A DNA stretch of 64,000 nt, from contig CM046874.1 in NCBI GenBank assembly GCA_025667525.1, forward strand, positions 286,828,129 through 286,892,128. Direction: 5' to 3'. Below, one piece after another: positions 24,430 to 37,381 of this stretch (positions are counted from its first letter, which is position 1; each line of letters begins with the position of its first letter). The position numbers were made by a program, and so were the translations under genes. The notes below the pieces were generated by a model. The model was given only the letters and a program-made list of their open reading frames with translations. It was not told the origin of the DNA and searched no databases. Source of the DNA: Glebionis coronaria. Lineage: Eukaryota > Streptophyta > Magnoliopsida > Asterales > Asteraceae.

Positions 24430-26416
24430 TTCATTGTGGGACGAGTCGAGCTAGAGACTCCTTAAATCAAGCTTGAATAACTAGGTTTAGAGTTGTTAGA
24501 GCTAGAGTGTTGTAGGTTAGAAATAAGGATAGAAAATTGTTGAGAAGTGTTGGGGTAGACCTTCCTTTGTCTTCATGATGTTTGTAGGGTTGCTCACTCA
24601 TTTCATGCTTGGAGCTTATGGAGGAGGCCCTTGTATCCGGTTCACTTCGTTACTATTATGATCTTTCATAGACACCTTGTGCTTTAAAAATGAATTCACT
24701 ATAGTTGATCTTTCCTTAACTTGGGTTAAGCAAAGTCTATTCATTGTCATAAGTGTAGGGGAAGTTTTTATACTTCCATGCTCTTAAACATTGAGGAAAA
24801 TGTTTAGCTTAAGTGTAGGGGGTCTTCTATCGAAGTGACCTTACCTAGAACTTGTCATTGACTTTCATGATAACTTTGAAAATTAATTTTTCAAACATTT
24901 TTCAAATTTTTGATCTACTTTGGCCACCAAAAATATGCATTCATAATTTTTGCAACAATCATTTTTCATTTGCATAACACATTTGCATTGTATATATTTC
25001 TTCTTTTACTTTTCATCAAAAATATATAAAAAGAAAAAAATATAATAAAAACATGGTTTAACAAATTTAGACTTCTTTGACATATTAGGCCCGCCATGGA
25101 TATTTTGACTCAACCCGAGTTTGCTTATCTTAGCATTCTCTAGCTAGTATCCTTAACCATGTAGTCCTTCATTGGTCTATTAGGCTAAGCATCCACCAAT
25201 CTCATTCTTTGAGATTTTAAATTTGTGGAGAATGGGAAATAATAGAGTTGAAGCAAGTATAAAAGGGCTAGATAAACTTCATGATAATTACTTGTGGTTA
25301 AATCCTTCTCTTCTTTACCTCTATTTTCTTCGCATGTATATATGTTAATAAATAATCAAGAACGGTTTTAATTGGTTTGTAATCTCTTATGCATTTTTGT
25401 CTAATCATTCATGGTTGGTATAAGTACGTCTTAAGATTCTAAGTTAGAACGTTTTATGTGTACTAGACTTATGTCATGCTTAATATTTAGCGGGCATTTT
25501 TCCTTTTATTCTTTTCAAATTTCTTTGTGAGGAATAAAGAAAAATAAGAGCGGCTTATAAAAAAATGAGTGGCTAGAAAAAGAAGAAAAAAAAAGAAAAA
25601 AAATAATTATACAAGACTCCCAAGAGTGGCAGTGAAGTGTTAATTATAGTAACTATTAGATTCCAATATTACCTTGACGGGTTGCGGGGATTTAGTAGTT
25701 GCTCCAATCCAATATTACCTTGACGGGTTGCGGGATTGAAGATCCAAAGTCTCAAAAAGGCGGAGGATGTAAATTATTGCGTGAGTTTTATTTTTCTTTC
25801 CTTAGCGAGTGAGTAGCTACTTATTAATGCATGACATGAGAATTTTACACATAAGGCGAATGACTTATTACTCTTGAAACGGACTTATATTAATTGTGAG
25901 CGGTTTTTCAAGTAATGGATGAGAGGATTACTTAGGATTAAAACCGTGCTTCCTTATTTTTGGATTTTAAATTTCTTATACTTCACGCTTTAAATAATGA
26001 CAAATTTGCCCAAAAGCAATTTGCTCAAATAATAACCGGTTCCGCATTTAATTGTCATGAATAAGTTGATGCACTTTTTACTTGTGAATGCAATGATCCC
26101 ATTTTTAAGCTTGGTATTGGGAAAGTGAAACTTGACGGTGATAAGTGTCCATGGTACCAAAGCCCTAATCTAAGTCATTGATTTCTTTATGAGTTATTTC
26201 CATCAAAACCATTTCAATAAAAATCCAAAAAGATATAAGTAGAATTGTTTCTTTTGCATTGCATTGTGCAAAATCAAAATCATGCATCATATAGTGTAGA
26301 GTAGTATAGATGCATTCTCTATTGGCCAAGGTGGATTAATTATGAGGAGAATGTAAATTTGTGCTTTAAAATATAGCATTGCATGAGGTCATGGCAATGT
26401 TCAAGTGTAGGGGATT
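24430..26416 (+). other. 3' UTR of Athila-2
   Basis: It contains GAGTCGAGCTAGAGACTC just after the stop (24443-24460) and a hairpin at 24786-24805 between GTAGGGG tracts near 24755 and 24815. Two copies of the 29-nt element follow (25662-25690, 25708-25735), and the purine tract GTAGGGGATT (about 26407-26416) precedes the LTR. No coding content. Confidence 0.82.
25662..25735 (+). other. Duplicated stem-loop element in the Athila-2 3' UTR
   Basis: Two copies 46 bp apart, TCC-AATATT-ACC-TTGACG-GGT-TGC-GGGGA and the same one G shorter. Layout matches the pairs in Athila-1 and Athila-3 although most bases differ. Confidence 0.7.
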
Positions 26417-29390
26417 TGATATGAGCAAAAACTCATGTCAATTAATCAACAAATCACCCTAAAACACAAGGAAAATACCTAACTTTTGTGCTATAAAGCG
26501 GAATTATGTGGTATGTTTTGTGTTTGTGTATAAATAGGTAAGAAGGATACATTTTCAAGCAAACAAGAAGAAAATCAAGCTTATTTGGATGAAAAAGACA
26601 AAGAAGGATCAAAGATGACAAGACTTTGAAGATAAGGGACCTATCTTGACAACACTCCAAAGTTGAAGGACTAAAAGTGTAAATATGCCAAAGTCAAGAT
26701 AAAAGTCAAACATGGTCAACTCTTCAGTCAACCAAGTCAAAGGGTCAAACTTATCAAGAATGCAATTGGAAGGACCATTTATGCCAAAGAAATGAAGTAG
26801 CTAGCTTATGTTGATAATAAGCTATACTTAAGGGGATTAAATTGCCATTTTCCAAAGATAATTTGAGTTTAATCCTTGTGAAGAGTTATGGACCAATGAA
26901 ATTGCAAGGAATTAGTCACACGGATTGCCAACTAATAGTCCACCTCACCCTTTGCAATAACTGCGCCGCCAAACATTTAATAACTTCCACTATCCGCTTT
27001 CAGCCAATAGAAACACGCCACTCAATAATCCAATTATCCAATACGGATAATGATCCGTGTGCTCCCATTTCACCCAACCAAAAGATGACACGTGTCTTCT
27101 TCTTCCTCAACAAACCTAGAAGCGATTTCAAGCTACACTTAATTTCAGAAGGAGTTCTCTACATGAAAGTTGATCGTTTTTAAGAGAGGAATACATTGGG
27201 CACACTCAAGTAAGCTCAAAGTCAATAAATCAAAAGTCCATAATTTATGAAGAACATGATGATGATCAAGTAGCAGCTTGATGACACGTGGCAACAACTT
27301 AGTGGATGAAACACGTCATCAGACCCATAACACACACTCACATTTTGTCTATAAATAGGGTTGTACTCTTTCATTTTCACAAGTAGTTAATGTGTGAAAT
27401 TTTCACACACATCCCCATTTTCTCTCATTCTTAGCTCCTAGTTAGTAGCTTAACAATCTCAAGAGTCTGACAAGCTCTTGAGTTAGTTAGCATAGTTGTA
27501 ACTACTTAACCAACTTTGTAACAAACTTCCTTCTTCATTCAGTAAAATCCTACTTTCATTTCCCTAAATCTACTGTTCATACCTGCAATTCTGTTATCCT
27601 TGTGTTGATGTTAGCTTCTTATGATCACAATGGATCATGATTATCTAAGTGTTGAAGATTTGTTGCTGTTAGAGCTGTTCTGTTCATTCAGTACCAGTAC
27701 TTGTTGATTTTGAAGCTTAAAGGTTCAACAATGGTGATGATGATGTTTGTAGCTGGTTGAGTAGATAGTTGATAGTGTTAAGGTGGTGGTTAACACTATC
27801 TAGGTGGCTCAGCGCCAACCTACTCCATCAGAGGAGGCTTATGCTTCAAGGTTTCACATTGCTGAGTTTTTGTTCCACTAAACAGTCATGCCTGCTTAAT
27901 TCCTAGTGTAAACTTGTTTGCTTACATGATCAAGTGTGTTTAGGCTGAATTTGAACTGATTTTGGTAATTGGATAGCTTCAGTGTAGTTTAATTCTTGAT
28001 CACTAGCTTATTTCTAGTTCCTGTTATTAGTTTATCAGTCATCTTAGCCTAATTGTGCATTTTGAGTTCTGGCTTGTTTAACTGTCTGTTATTAGTTCCT
28101 GTGCACTTCATTTTGGTCATCGAGTTTAGTCTGATATCACATTTTAATCAGTTTAGCCAATTGCTTAAATTCATTTCATAAAAGTTTGTTAAAACCAGTT
28201 AAACTAGTGTTTGGTTTAAGCTGTCAATTTGAGTTCAAGTGTTGGTAATTGGTTAAGTCTTGTTCATTCTCAGTCATTTAGTCATATTAAACAAGGTTCA
28301 ATAGTTTTTAAGTCACAATTTTAGTCAAAAAGGCAATTGGCAACAAAAAAAAGTATGGGTCAGTTTTCAGTTTACTAGTTCATAAAAAGTTCTTGTTTTG
28401 AATTACTTGGCATTTCTTTGTTTTTGGATGAAATTGTTCCAAACCAGTTCTCAGTTGTCCCTTAACATCTGAACTTTAAGCTCTATCAAGGAAATTATTC
28501 AGTTTTCTAATTCACAAGAGAAATAAGCAATTCATTAAGCTGTTGAGTTGATGCAAGTTTCTGTAATATTGTGCTTAACTGTTTTCTCATACAAGCATTT
28601 CCACTTCATAAACTTCCCTATTTTCTTCCACATTTGTGTTTAGTAAGTGTTCCTAAAGAGATCTGGAAATTTCCAGCTTTTCCAAAAATTGGTCAAACTT
28701 TGGTCAAATAAGCTACTTCTAGCTTATTCTCATTTTCCCACTTCATTACTTGATCATTTTGAATTTCAAAAGATATTCCATGCTCTTTATGGACTGATAA
28801 TCAAGTTTTAGCAATAAAATTAACTTGTGCAAGTTTGGATTATTAGATAGCTTAATTGTGGCTTATTAGGATTAGCTTATTTGAGATTTACTGAATTTCA
28901 GACTTATTCCTTTTACAAGCCTAGGTAATTTTGGATTTTAAGTCGTTTGCAAGTTAATAGAGCTTATTTGGTTCACTAGATTGCTTAAATGAGCTTATTC
29001 ATTATCCTAGCCCGTTTTTGATAATATTTCACATTTAATTGCACTTTAGTCCTTGATTTTTGTTCCTGTTTGCAAAATTAGCTAATCTTCCACTAAACTA
29101 GGGTTTGAAAATATTCAGTCCTTGTATTTTCAAAACTTTACAAATTCAGTTAGGCAGTTTCACATCTTGTTAGAATTAGTTACTCGTTTGTTAAATTTGC
29201 ATTGTTAGTCCTTGTAGTTAACTGAATTTACATTTCAAGCACATTAGTTTCAAGATTTTACATTGTTAGCACTTTAATTCCATAGTTTTACAATTTTGTC
29301 CTTATTTGAATAAAAATTTGGTATTTGACTATTTGTTTACGAATACGTAGTTAATATTTTGCATTTTCACTTGATTGTTCAATTAGACAT
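26417..29390 (+). repeat. 3' LTR of Athila-2 (right end uncertain)
   Basis: It starts TGATATGAGC right after a purine tract and has a TATA box at 27350. From there to about 29.4 kb the sequence is AT-rich, non-coding and LTR-like, with many variants of CAGTT and TTAGTCC. No partner LTR is in the window, so the end is only bracketed by the copia-derived tail starting between about 29.39 and 29.63 kb. Confidence 0.6.
27350..27358 (+). promoter_or_regulatory. TATA box of Athila-2 LTR
   Basis: TATAAATAG, about 930 bp into the LTR, followed by a pyrimidine-rich stretch as in other LTR core promoters. Confidence 0.65.
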
Positions 29391-30237
29391 AGAAAAGCCA
29401 AATAACCTTACTAACCAAAAACGATCATAAACCCGATTTTGTTAGGACTTTCAATTGGTTAAGAACTGAGAAAACGAACTTCAATTATACACAATATCAA
29501 TCGCCAAAAACGACCCCCTACATATGTGCATCATAAAAGGAATGGTTTTTTCACATATTAGGAAGAGAAATCACTTATATCAATGATCTTATCCAAGATG
29601 ACATATTTTGAACACATTTTAATCACTATTCTCCCCCTCAAAAATTGCATGTGTTTGAAATTTTTGTGAAATTAGTGATGAAACATGAAGAGAATAATGT
29701 TGCATGAAAGTTTGTACTCCCCCTCGAAAAGAAATTCTAATTAAAATTGGGGAGTATATGAGCATACAGTTTTGAAATACCTTGAAAATTTGTGCTCAGA
29801 CCCAAGAAAACTGAATTTCCCGTTGTTGAGGAAAAATGTACATAAATGAACATTTTCCTTGAGTTCATGAGTTAAAACTTTGAATGTTTTAATATAAGCC
29901 CATGACCGAGAAAAATTAATTTCCCGTTGTTGAGGATAAGTCATAGAATTTCCTTTCTTTAGGGACCGGGTTATAGTCTGACATGTGACTATAAGCCATT
30001 ATGAGAAGAAAAAGAAGAAGAGACATGTTTTGAAAACATTTGAACTCTCATTCGAACTTTATGTACGTACCCGTGTCGTTATTGAGTGACATTTCTAAGT
30101 ACGTCCATATTATCGATGTTGAGAGACATGTCGGAGAAGAATATTTTTGGAATTTTGAAAGGTTTTCTCATATTTTATTTTGTTTTTATAGGTTTTATAT
30201 TTTTTGTATTTTAATTTTCTGATAGATATATACAAGG
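29391..30237 (-). other. 3' tail of the copia element
   Basis: Non-coding sequence downstream (minus strand) of the RNase H stop. It contains two purine tracts on the minus strand (plus-strand ctccccctc near 29631 and 29717), which suggest PPTs. I could not fix the LTR border. Confidence 0.5.
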
Positions 30238-31047
30238 TTACTGCGAATGTGCAAGACGTTCAAGTTCATCTGGAGTGAAACTACGCATACCAAGTCGACG
30301 AACCAAGAATTCAAATCTGTCTTGAGAAAGAGCTTTGGTGAAGATGTCGGCTAGTTGGTAGTCCGTCTTGACAAAATACAGTTCGATTGTTCCTCTTTCC
30401 AGATGCTCCTTTATGAAATGGAATCGGACATCAATGTGATTGGTCTTGGAGTGTTGGACTGGGTTACAGGATATGGCTACGGCTGATTTTGAATCACAAT
30501 AGATAGGAACTTTGTTAAAGTGAAAGCCATAATCCGTGAGTTGTGTTCTCATCCAAAGGACTTGAGCACTACACACGGATAGAGACACATATTCTGCTTC
30601 CACGATGGACAACATCGTGGAATCTTGTTTTCTTGAGGACCAGCTCACAAGGTTCTCGCCTAAGAATTGTGCTCCACCAGAAGTGCTCTTGAATGTATCA
30701 TGACACCCTGCATGGTCGGCATCTGAAAAACCAGTTAGATTAAAACCAGAATCCTTCATATACCAGAGACCCATGTGAATGGTTCCCCGGAAATAACGAA
30801 AGATCCTTTTAACCTCCTTGAGGTGCTTCTCGGTTGACTTAGCCTGGTACCGAGCACATAAACAAGTAGCATGCACAATGTCCGGTCTGCTTGAGGTTAA
30901 GTACATAAGGGACCCTATCATACTTCGGTATTTTCTAGCATCTTCAAATGTCCCTTTCTTATCCAAATCAAGCTTGTGTTTAGTGTCCATTAGAGTACCA
31001 ATTGGATCACAGTTTTCCATTCCAAATTTCGTTAGAATCTCGAGCAC
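30238..31047 (-). pseudogene. Ty1/copia RNase H domain
   Basis: An open stretch of 269 residues containing the RT thumb and connection (YRSMIGSLMYLTSSRPDI) and RNase H motifs: SDADHAG with catalytic Asp, STSGGAQFLG, SWSSRKQ, SIVEAEYVS, and the terminal HIDVRFHFIKEHL and LADIFTKAL. It is the 3' end of a copia pol. A frameshift at about 31.05 kb separates it from the RT to its right, so no full polyprotein can be made. Confidence 0.92.
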
Positions 31048-31061
31048 ATATTTGGACTGAT

Positions 31062-32042
31062 TTATGAAAATACCACGGGGGATTGGTGAACTTGGAGACC
31101 AAGAAAAAACGTCATTTCCCCCACCATGTACATTTCAAATCGGCTTTTCATAAGGTCGGAAAATAATATGGAATATTTTTGGTTTGTAGAGCCAAATATT
31201 ATATCATCTACATAGACCTGAGTCACCAAGATGTCGTTTCCGTAGTGCTTGATAAACAACGTTGGATCAACGGTTCCTTTGCTTAAGTGATTTTGGAGAA
31301 GAAATGATGATAATTCGTCGTACCATGCCCTCGGTGCTTGTTTCAAGCCATAAATTGCCTTTTTCAACTTATAGACATGGATTGGATGTTCGGTGTTGAT
31401 GAAACCTTCGGGTTGACATACGTACACATCTTCTTTTAAAGGCTCATGCAAGAAAGCCGTCTTCACGTCTATTTGATACACAGTGAACGATTTGTGTGCA
31501 GCGTATGCCAAGAATATTCTAATAGCTTCCATTCGAGCAACCGGGGCGAAGGATTCTACGAAATCAATTCCCTCCTTCTGTTTATAACCTCTCACAACTA
31601 ACCGAGTCTTGTTCCTAATGACCGTTTGCTCTTCATCCATCTTGTTTTTGAATAACCATTTCAGGGTAAGGGGATCAATATTGTCCGGGCGTGGTACTAA
31701 CTCCCATACATCAAGCCGGATGAATTGATTGAGCTCTTCTTGCATAGACTCAATCCAAGATGCGTCGGTCATTGCTTCTTTAATATTTGCTGGTTCCATT
31801 GTGCTGACTGATAGTGGATAGATACACATATCACCATCGGTACGCAGCTGATTTCGTGTCGAGACTGGTGGTGAGAGATTTCCAATCACGTGAATCAAAG
31901 GATGATTCTTAGTCCTTTTATGTTCATGTGGAAGTGTATGAGAAACTTGATGCGAGCTCGACGGATCCACATATGGTGTTGAAGGCTGAGTAGAACTTGT
32001 GGAAGCCGCAAAGGGATTAACAAACTCATGTTCGTTGAGCAT
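31062..32042 (-). pseudogene. Ty1/copia reverse transcriptase domain
   Basis: An open stretch of 326 residues. Its recognisable copia RT order is [55 protein letters not shown] and the catalytic [10 protein letters not shown]. The usual LNG after TAFL is replaced by LHE. The reading frame is lost at both ends relative to integrase and RNase H. Confidence 0.93.
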
Positions 32043-32918
32043 CGCATTATTTGCATTTTCAGCAATTATTTCACTCTAAAGATGAACATGATTAGGAATT
32101 TCTTGAAAATGTTGTTGGGTCGCATCAGCAGTCGGAAAAGTGGTTGGAATATTTGGAGTCAATATGGTTGATGTTGACGTAGATGGTGCAGAAGAAGATG
32201 TCGTTGGTGTAGATGCAATTGGAGGTTCTTGAACTACCGTAGCAGGTGCAGCCGGGGCATCTTGAGTAGCACCAAATGACGAAGGACCCTCGATATATTC
32301 ATCATAAATTGGCCCAAATAAAACTTCCAAGTCATGTTCCAAAGGTTGTAACGATGATATTGCTGACGGTGCAAATTGAAGCGCGAGTCCTGAACTAACG
32401 TATCCAGAAGTCTGACCTTGAAGCTCAGGATGTGAACTTTTATGTTGGATTCCATTCCCGAGAGTTCATCAAAGGTAACATTCATAGTCTCCATTACCTT
32501 TCTTGTCCTTCGATTATAAACCCTTAAGCACAAGCAGTTGAAGAATAACCAATGAAAAAGACAATATCACCTCTAGGTTCAAGTTTACCGATATCTTCAC
32601 GATCATTCTTTGGATAACACAGTGCCCCAAATACATGTAGAAACGATATATCTGGTTACGTCCATTAATGACTTCATAAGGTGTTTTATTGAATCGGGTG
32701 TGAATAATAGAGCGGTTTTGAGTATAACATGCAGTAGCAATGGCATCGGCCCAAAGGAATAACGGTGCACTAGAGGAGAGAAGCATCGTTCGAGCAGCCT
32801 AAACTAACGTACGATTCCTACGTTCCACAACCCCATTCTGCTCTGGATTTCTTACAGCTGATGTTTGATGAGAAATCCCAACTTCATCAAAGTAAGCTTT
32901 CAGTTGCTGATTGGTGAA
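32043..32918 (-). pseudogene. Copia integrase C-terminal region, broken
   Basis: Three overlapping frames carry pieces in order: NPEQNGVVERRNRTLV with the catalytic Glu, then a TAG stop (near 32802), then LFLWADAIATACYTQNRSII and a linker rich in Pro, Ser and Thr. At least one stop and two frameshifts are needed to connect them. Confidence 0.82.
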
Positions 32919-33380
32919 TTATGTGCCGTTATCTATTCGTACAATGATGACAGGGGCTTGCAATAAAACTGATGTTTTCTTCAAGAAATTGATGATTACA
33001 CCAGGGGCTTCATCTTTTGAGGCAAGAAAGTGAACCCATGTATAACGAGAATAATCATCCACAATCACTAAGACACACCGCTTTCCATTAATGCTTTTGA
33101 TTCTCACTGGGCCACACAAATCCATATGTAGGAGGTGTAACCTATTCGTAGAGTTTGGAACAGGTTTGGGTTTGTGAGGCTTCTTCTTGCTTTTTCCTTG
33201 CTCACATGACGGACAAAGATGGTCTTTTGTATATTTGAACTTTGGAAGACCGGTAACGAGATCATCTTTTGCTAATTGGGTGATAGCATCTAAATTGAGA
33301 TGAGATAACCTTTGATGCCATAACCATGACTTTGTTGATGTGGCACGAGCCATGAGACAAATTAGAGACGCAGCCGACAT
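32919..33380 (-). pseudogene. Copia GAG-pre-integrase and integrase core
   Basis: It contains the HHCC zinc finger (HQRLSHLNLDAITQLAK ... CPSCEQGKSK) and the integrase core with first catalytic Asp (LHMDLCGPV, VDDYSRYTW). The second Asp is in RIDNGT, but the next codon, normally Glu, is a TAA stop, so integrase is truncated before its last catalytic residue. Confidence 0.9.
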
Positions 33381-33707
33381 TTAGAAGAGATCAATGGTGT
33401 AAAGGTTGGTGGTATGATTTCCTTTCAACAAGTCAATTCCTTCAAGATCCCTTACGAAGCACATATGACTTCTGAAGGCTACCTCTAAGTCTGAGTCACA
33501 AAATTGCCCAACCAAGAACAAATTGTGTCCCAAGCCATCAATAAAAGAGACTCTGGTGATTATGATATTTCCCCAATGAAGATCACAATAGCCTAAAATA
33601 GCTGCGACATGATCATTTCCAAATCTGACAGTACCCATGAATTTCCAAACAAAGTTCTGGATAAGATTTTGATTCCCAGTCATGTGCTTAGAACAGCCCG
33701 AATCCAC
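33381..33707 (-). pseudogene. Copia protease and start of GAG-pre-integrase
   Basis: It begins with the copia protease active site DSGCSKHMTGN and continues with VRFGNDHVAAILGYCD and LGHNLFLVGQFCDSDLEVAF, the region between protease and integrase. A stop at 33381-33383 separates it from integrase. Confidence 0.85.
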
Positions 33708-35935
33708 ACACCAGAGACAAATTTCAACAGCATGCCAATGATAAGAGAAATTTTTTTGGCAACCGATGAAATAGGTTCCTGTAGGGTTAGGTGAAAATCA
33801 AGCCATATCACATACCAACATTTAACTGTCAGTATGAGATCTACTAGTATTAATAGCATGACCATTAGAGGCAAAATATCTTCTAGTAGGCAACCACTTA
33901 GAGGTAAATCTAGGACTTCTAGGCGTAGCAAGACTTTCAGTGGACCCTACCTGCTTACTTTTCTGAACATACACTTTAGTCTTAGGAGTGCTATGTGTTT
34001 CGCTGATATAAAGCTTGTCAATTCGAGTGTAACCACCATAGTTCAAACCATTCATAGTCAAACCACACACATCATGACTAAAAGTAAACAAACATTTATT
34101 ATATTTTACACAAATAACTTCAGATTTTTCATTCCGAATAGCAAGTTTAAAGTCATTACATTCAGGTGAATTAAGTTTCTGATTATGAATAAAAAACGGT
34201 AAATTCCTAAGGTGTTCTTCTACTTCCACATTATTAGCCTTGGGACGACTACTTCTAGAGGCAAAAGGGACCCTATCATTCCTTGTATTGCTCGTAGGCT
34301 GTGGCCTTCTGCGCTTAGTGTAGTTGTTCATTCCTGTAGAAAAAGACACACTTGTTAGAATTAGCATTTTTTAAATCCATGACTTGTGGTTGAGCGATAG
34401 TTGTCAGTTTTATCCTACTAATTGCTTTAGGTTTTTGAGATGAAGAACTAACTCTAAACATTCCTGGGGAAATTACAACAGCTTTTGTCGCAGCAACCTT
34501 GGGAAAAGGTGTTACAGCAATACGAGTGGTTCCCGAGGTTGATGGTTTATTACTAGATTCAGAAGTCTTATCGTTTAACAAAGCCTTTAACTTGTAGTTT
34601 TCACAGATTTTATCGATGAGTTTCTGATAGACAGACTTACTATGTTCTACTGCCCGCTTATATGAAACTATCTCAGATTCTAATTCAACAATCTTAGCCT
34701 TAAGCTTCTGACTATTCCCATCACTAGCTTTCTCTACCCCAATAGAATCCAGAGTCTTTCCCTTAATACCTCCTAACTGAGCTTCTAAGCGTTCAATTGT
34801 TTGTTGCATTGTGTTATAAGCTTTATCATATGAAATTTTGTCATGTTTGTATTCATCACACTTTTTAATAAACTTATTCCAAAGATCGGTGAATTCATTA
34901 TCCTTTTTAATGACATAAGATTCCGTTTTCTCTTTCATAAGATCAAGCTCAGTTTGGAGATTTTCATTATTCGACACAGAGGTATCTAAGGCACCTGAAC
35001 TACTATCTATACTTTCACCACGATCACTAACTTTCGAGAGACTTCCTAGATCCTTTTCCAAAACTGTAACCCTATCAAGAGATTCATCAGCCTCCTTAGC
35101 CAAAGTTTTAAAATCTTCAACAAAATTGGATGCTTCTTTCAGAAAAGCGTTTTCGAATGTGCTTATCCTAGCGTCTACTTGATTAACGAGCGGATTAATT
35201 TCTTCTCTAATAATTTTGTGGACCTCGGTCTGAACGGGTGAAGTGAAGTTTCCTCCAGTAATTTTAGCATTAACAACACATTTTAGAATGACAAAGTTAT
35301 CTTTTAGCTCGTTAAGAAATCGTCGTGCAACACTCGGTTTAGGAGGATCATCCGACAATTCCTCACTTGGAACTAAAAACATTTAAGTACTCGTTTTAGA
35401 CTGAACAAATGTTGTTGGGGGATAAACGTTCGGATAGTAAACATGTGTGACCTCTTTATTAAGCTGTTTCTTTCTTAAACGAGTCTCTTCAGCTAGGTCA
35501 ACAGTTTCCTTCGAATCATGCACAGAGGGAGGGTCATGCGAATCAGACAAGAGCACACTACCATTATATAGAGTTTGATTAGAGGTCTGAACTTTCTTAA
35601 GATATTCGGGATTAGGAGGAAGAGGGCAACCTAAAGCCAATTTATAACGAGTGTAGTTGATTTCATTAACTTTTGGTGCAAGCATGTTAATCGTCTGCAT
35701 AGATTGACCACGTTTTAACAAAAGATTGTCTAATTCTCTAATCCTATCCTGAGCATTGCAAAAATACTCAAGAAGCCCATCTTCTCGAATTTTGAAATCG
35801 TGTTTCAGCTTTTTCTTTTCTTCTTTTAGATCAGAAATGATAGATTTTTCAGCTGACAGCTGTTTATTAAGAGTGGTTATTTCATCATTCAATTCGCTTA
35901 TCTTTTTAGCACTACTTAAATGTAAGGCATTTTAA
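33708..35935 (-). pseudogene. Copia Gag C-terminal coiled-coil region, 5'-truncated
   Basis: Open pieces at 35892-35383, 35382-34315 and 34367-33822 carry long heptad-rich stretches (for example EEKKKLKHDFKIRED and RIRELDNLLLKRGQSMQT) typical of the Gag segment between zinc knuckle and protease in large-gag copia elements. The N-terminal Gag half and the CCHC knuckle are missing: minus-strand homology starts at about 35935, where the LTR of Athila-3 abuts. Stops and shifts separate the pieces. Confidence 0.8.
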
Positions 35936-36267
35936 TACAAGGTTTTTACCAAGTATAAAATAAATTCGTTCCAAGTCTTTTCGAATTGATTACTGGTAGA
36001 AAGTGTGACTCAATTGTTCTTGGTGGAAAATAAAAAGGTTTGGTTATCTATTTTAAACTAAAAATGAAAATGTCGTTGAGTAAATAAAGATGAAATCTTT
36101 AAAATTTAAAACTAAAAATGAAGACTTTAAAAATTGAAAAGTAATTGATTAAAACTTATAAAAATGTAAACTTTAAATCTTTAAACTAAAATAAGACAAG
36201 TTAGAAATAAGCTAAGTAAAAAGGCGGGAAAAGTAAAAACTCAAAAACTGTAAAAATCAAAACCTTA

Positions 36268-36820
36268 TCCGGAATGTTATCCGGAATGTTGTCCGGAATG
36301 AAGAAATGTGGCTTATCCGGAATACTGACTTGTGATGCTTATCCGGAATACATGTTTGTTTGACTATTCGGAATAACTAGTTGCTGCTTATCCGGAATAA
36401 ACTAATGATATCTTATCCGGAATAACTAAACAGGATCCTTATCCGGAATCCCTGATGAACGCCTTATCCGGAATATCTACTTGTGGCTTATCCGGAATCA
36501 CTGCTCTAATCCTTATCCGGAATAAACTTCCAAACTTTATCTGGAATATTATGATCGAGACTCTATCCAGAATATTTTTCTAGTGCTTATCCTGAATGTC
36601 TTCCGGATATTTATCCGGAATCGGCTTCTGAACTATGTCCGAAATAATACAAAGCTATCTTTATTCGGAATAAACAAATCACCCCTTATCCGGAATAAGC
36701 TGTTGGTAAGCTTATCCGGAATACTTTGCCGATTGCTTATCCGGAATATCAACCCGTGTAGCTTATCCGGAATAATGTAATGGTCACTATCCGGAATGAT
36801 GGATCTGAGAAATGTTCGGA
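36268..36820 (-). repeat. Interspersed array of a TCCGGA-centred motif, 25 copies
   Basis: The plus-strand core CTTATCCGGAAT, or a one- or two-base variant, has its TCCGGA at 36268, 36280, 36292, 36316, 36342 and so on to 36815. Steps are 24-26 bp, or exactly 12 bp in the short cases. The 12-14 bp between cores are all different. On the minus strand it lies downstream of the TATA box, so it should be in the transcribed R/U5 leader. Confidence 0.92.
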
Positions 36821-37347
36821 ATAAGAGGGTTTTAAGAGATTTCGGAAAAATAACTTAGTAATAAGCAAGTATAAGCCAAAAATCAATAAGCACTTTACCA
36901 AAACTTAAACCAAAAAAGATTTTTAAGAAAAACAAATAAGCTAGAATTTAAAAACTTTTAAACATTAAATAAGCTAGAAATTAAAAAGCACTTTTTATAA
37001 AAGCATAAACTTATCAAAAACAACTTATATATAAAAACTATTAAACATTAAGATTAAAGAAATAAGCACTTTTGTAAAGAAACTTTTAAGATCACCAATT
37101 TAAAAAGCACAACCAAATAAGCTAAACAATCAAACCATCAACAAGATTAAGATAAAATTACATGATTATCAAGATTAAGTAAAATATTAAGAAAGATAGA
37201 ATGAGAATTAAGGAAATAAGCTTGATAAATTAAAGATTAATATCAAAAGATTACAAGATTAAAGTTGATAAACTTGGAAAACTAGAGAGAAGAAAACTTA
37301 AGAAAAACTTGAAAAATAAACTACTACTAAAAATTAACCACCTAACC

Positions 37348-37381
37348 ACCCTCCTAATGACACATTAGGAGGGTATTTATA
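37348..37381 (-). promoter_or_regulatory. TATA box of Athila-3 LTR with adjoining 12-bp perfect inverted repeat
   Basis: TATAAATA on the minus strand (37381-37374) overlaps by one base an inverted repeat ACCCTCCTAATG (37348-37359) / CATTAGGAGGGT (37363-37374) with a 3-nt loop. The repeat covers the stretch between TATA box and the expected transcription start. Confidence 0.78.

Noticed and set aside
29391..29640. Exact LTR border of the copia element
   Set aside because: Two purine tracts are visible, but without a partner LTR or target duplication I cannot choose a border.
36268..36820. CRISPR-like layout: short constant core with variable spacers
   Set aside because: The core is only about 11-12 bp, spacers are 12-14 bp, the genome is a plant nucleus and the array lies in an LTR.
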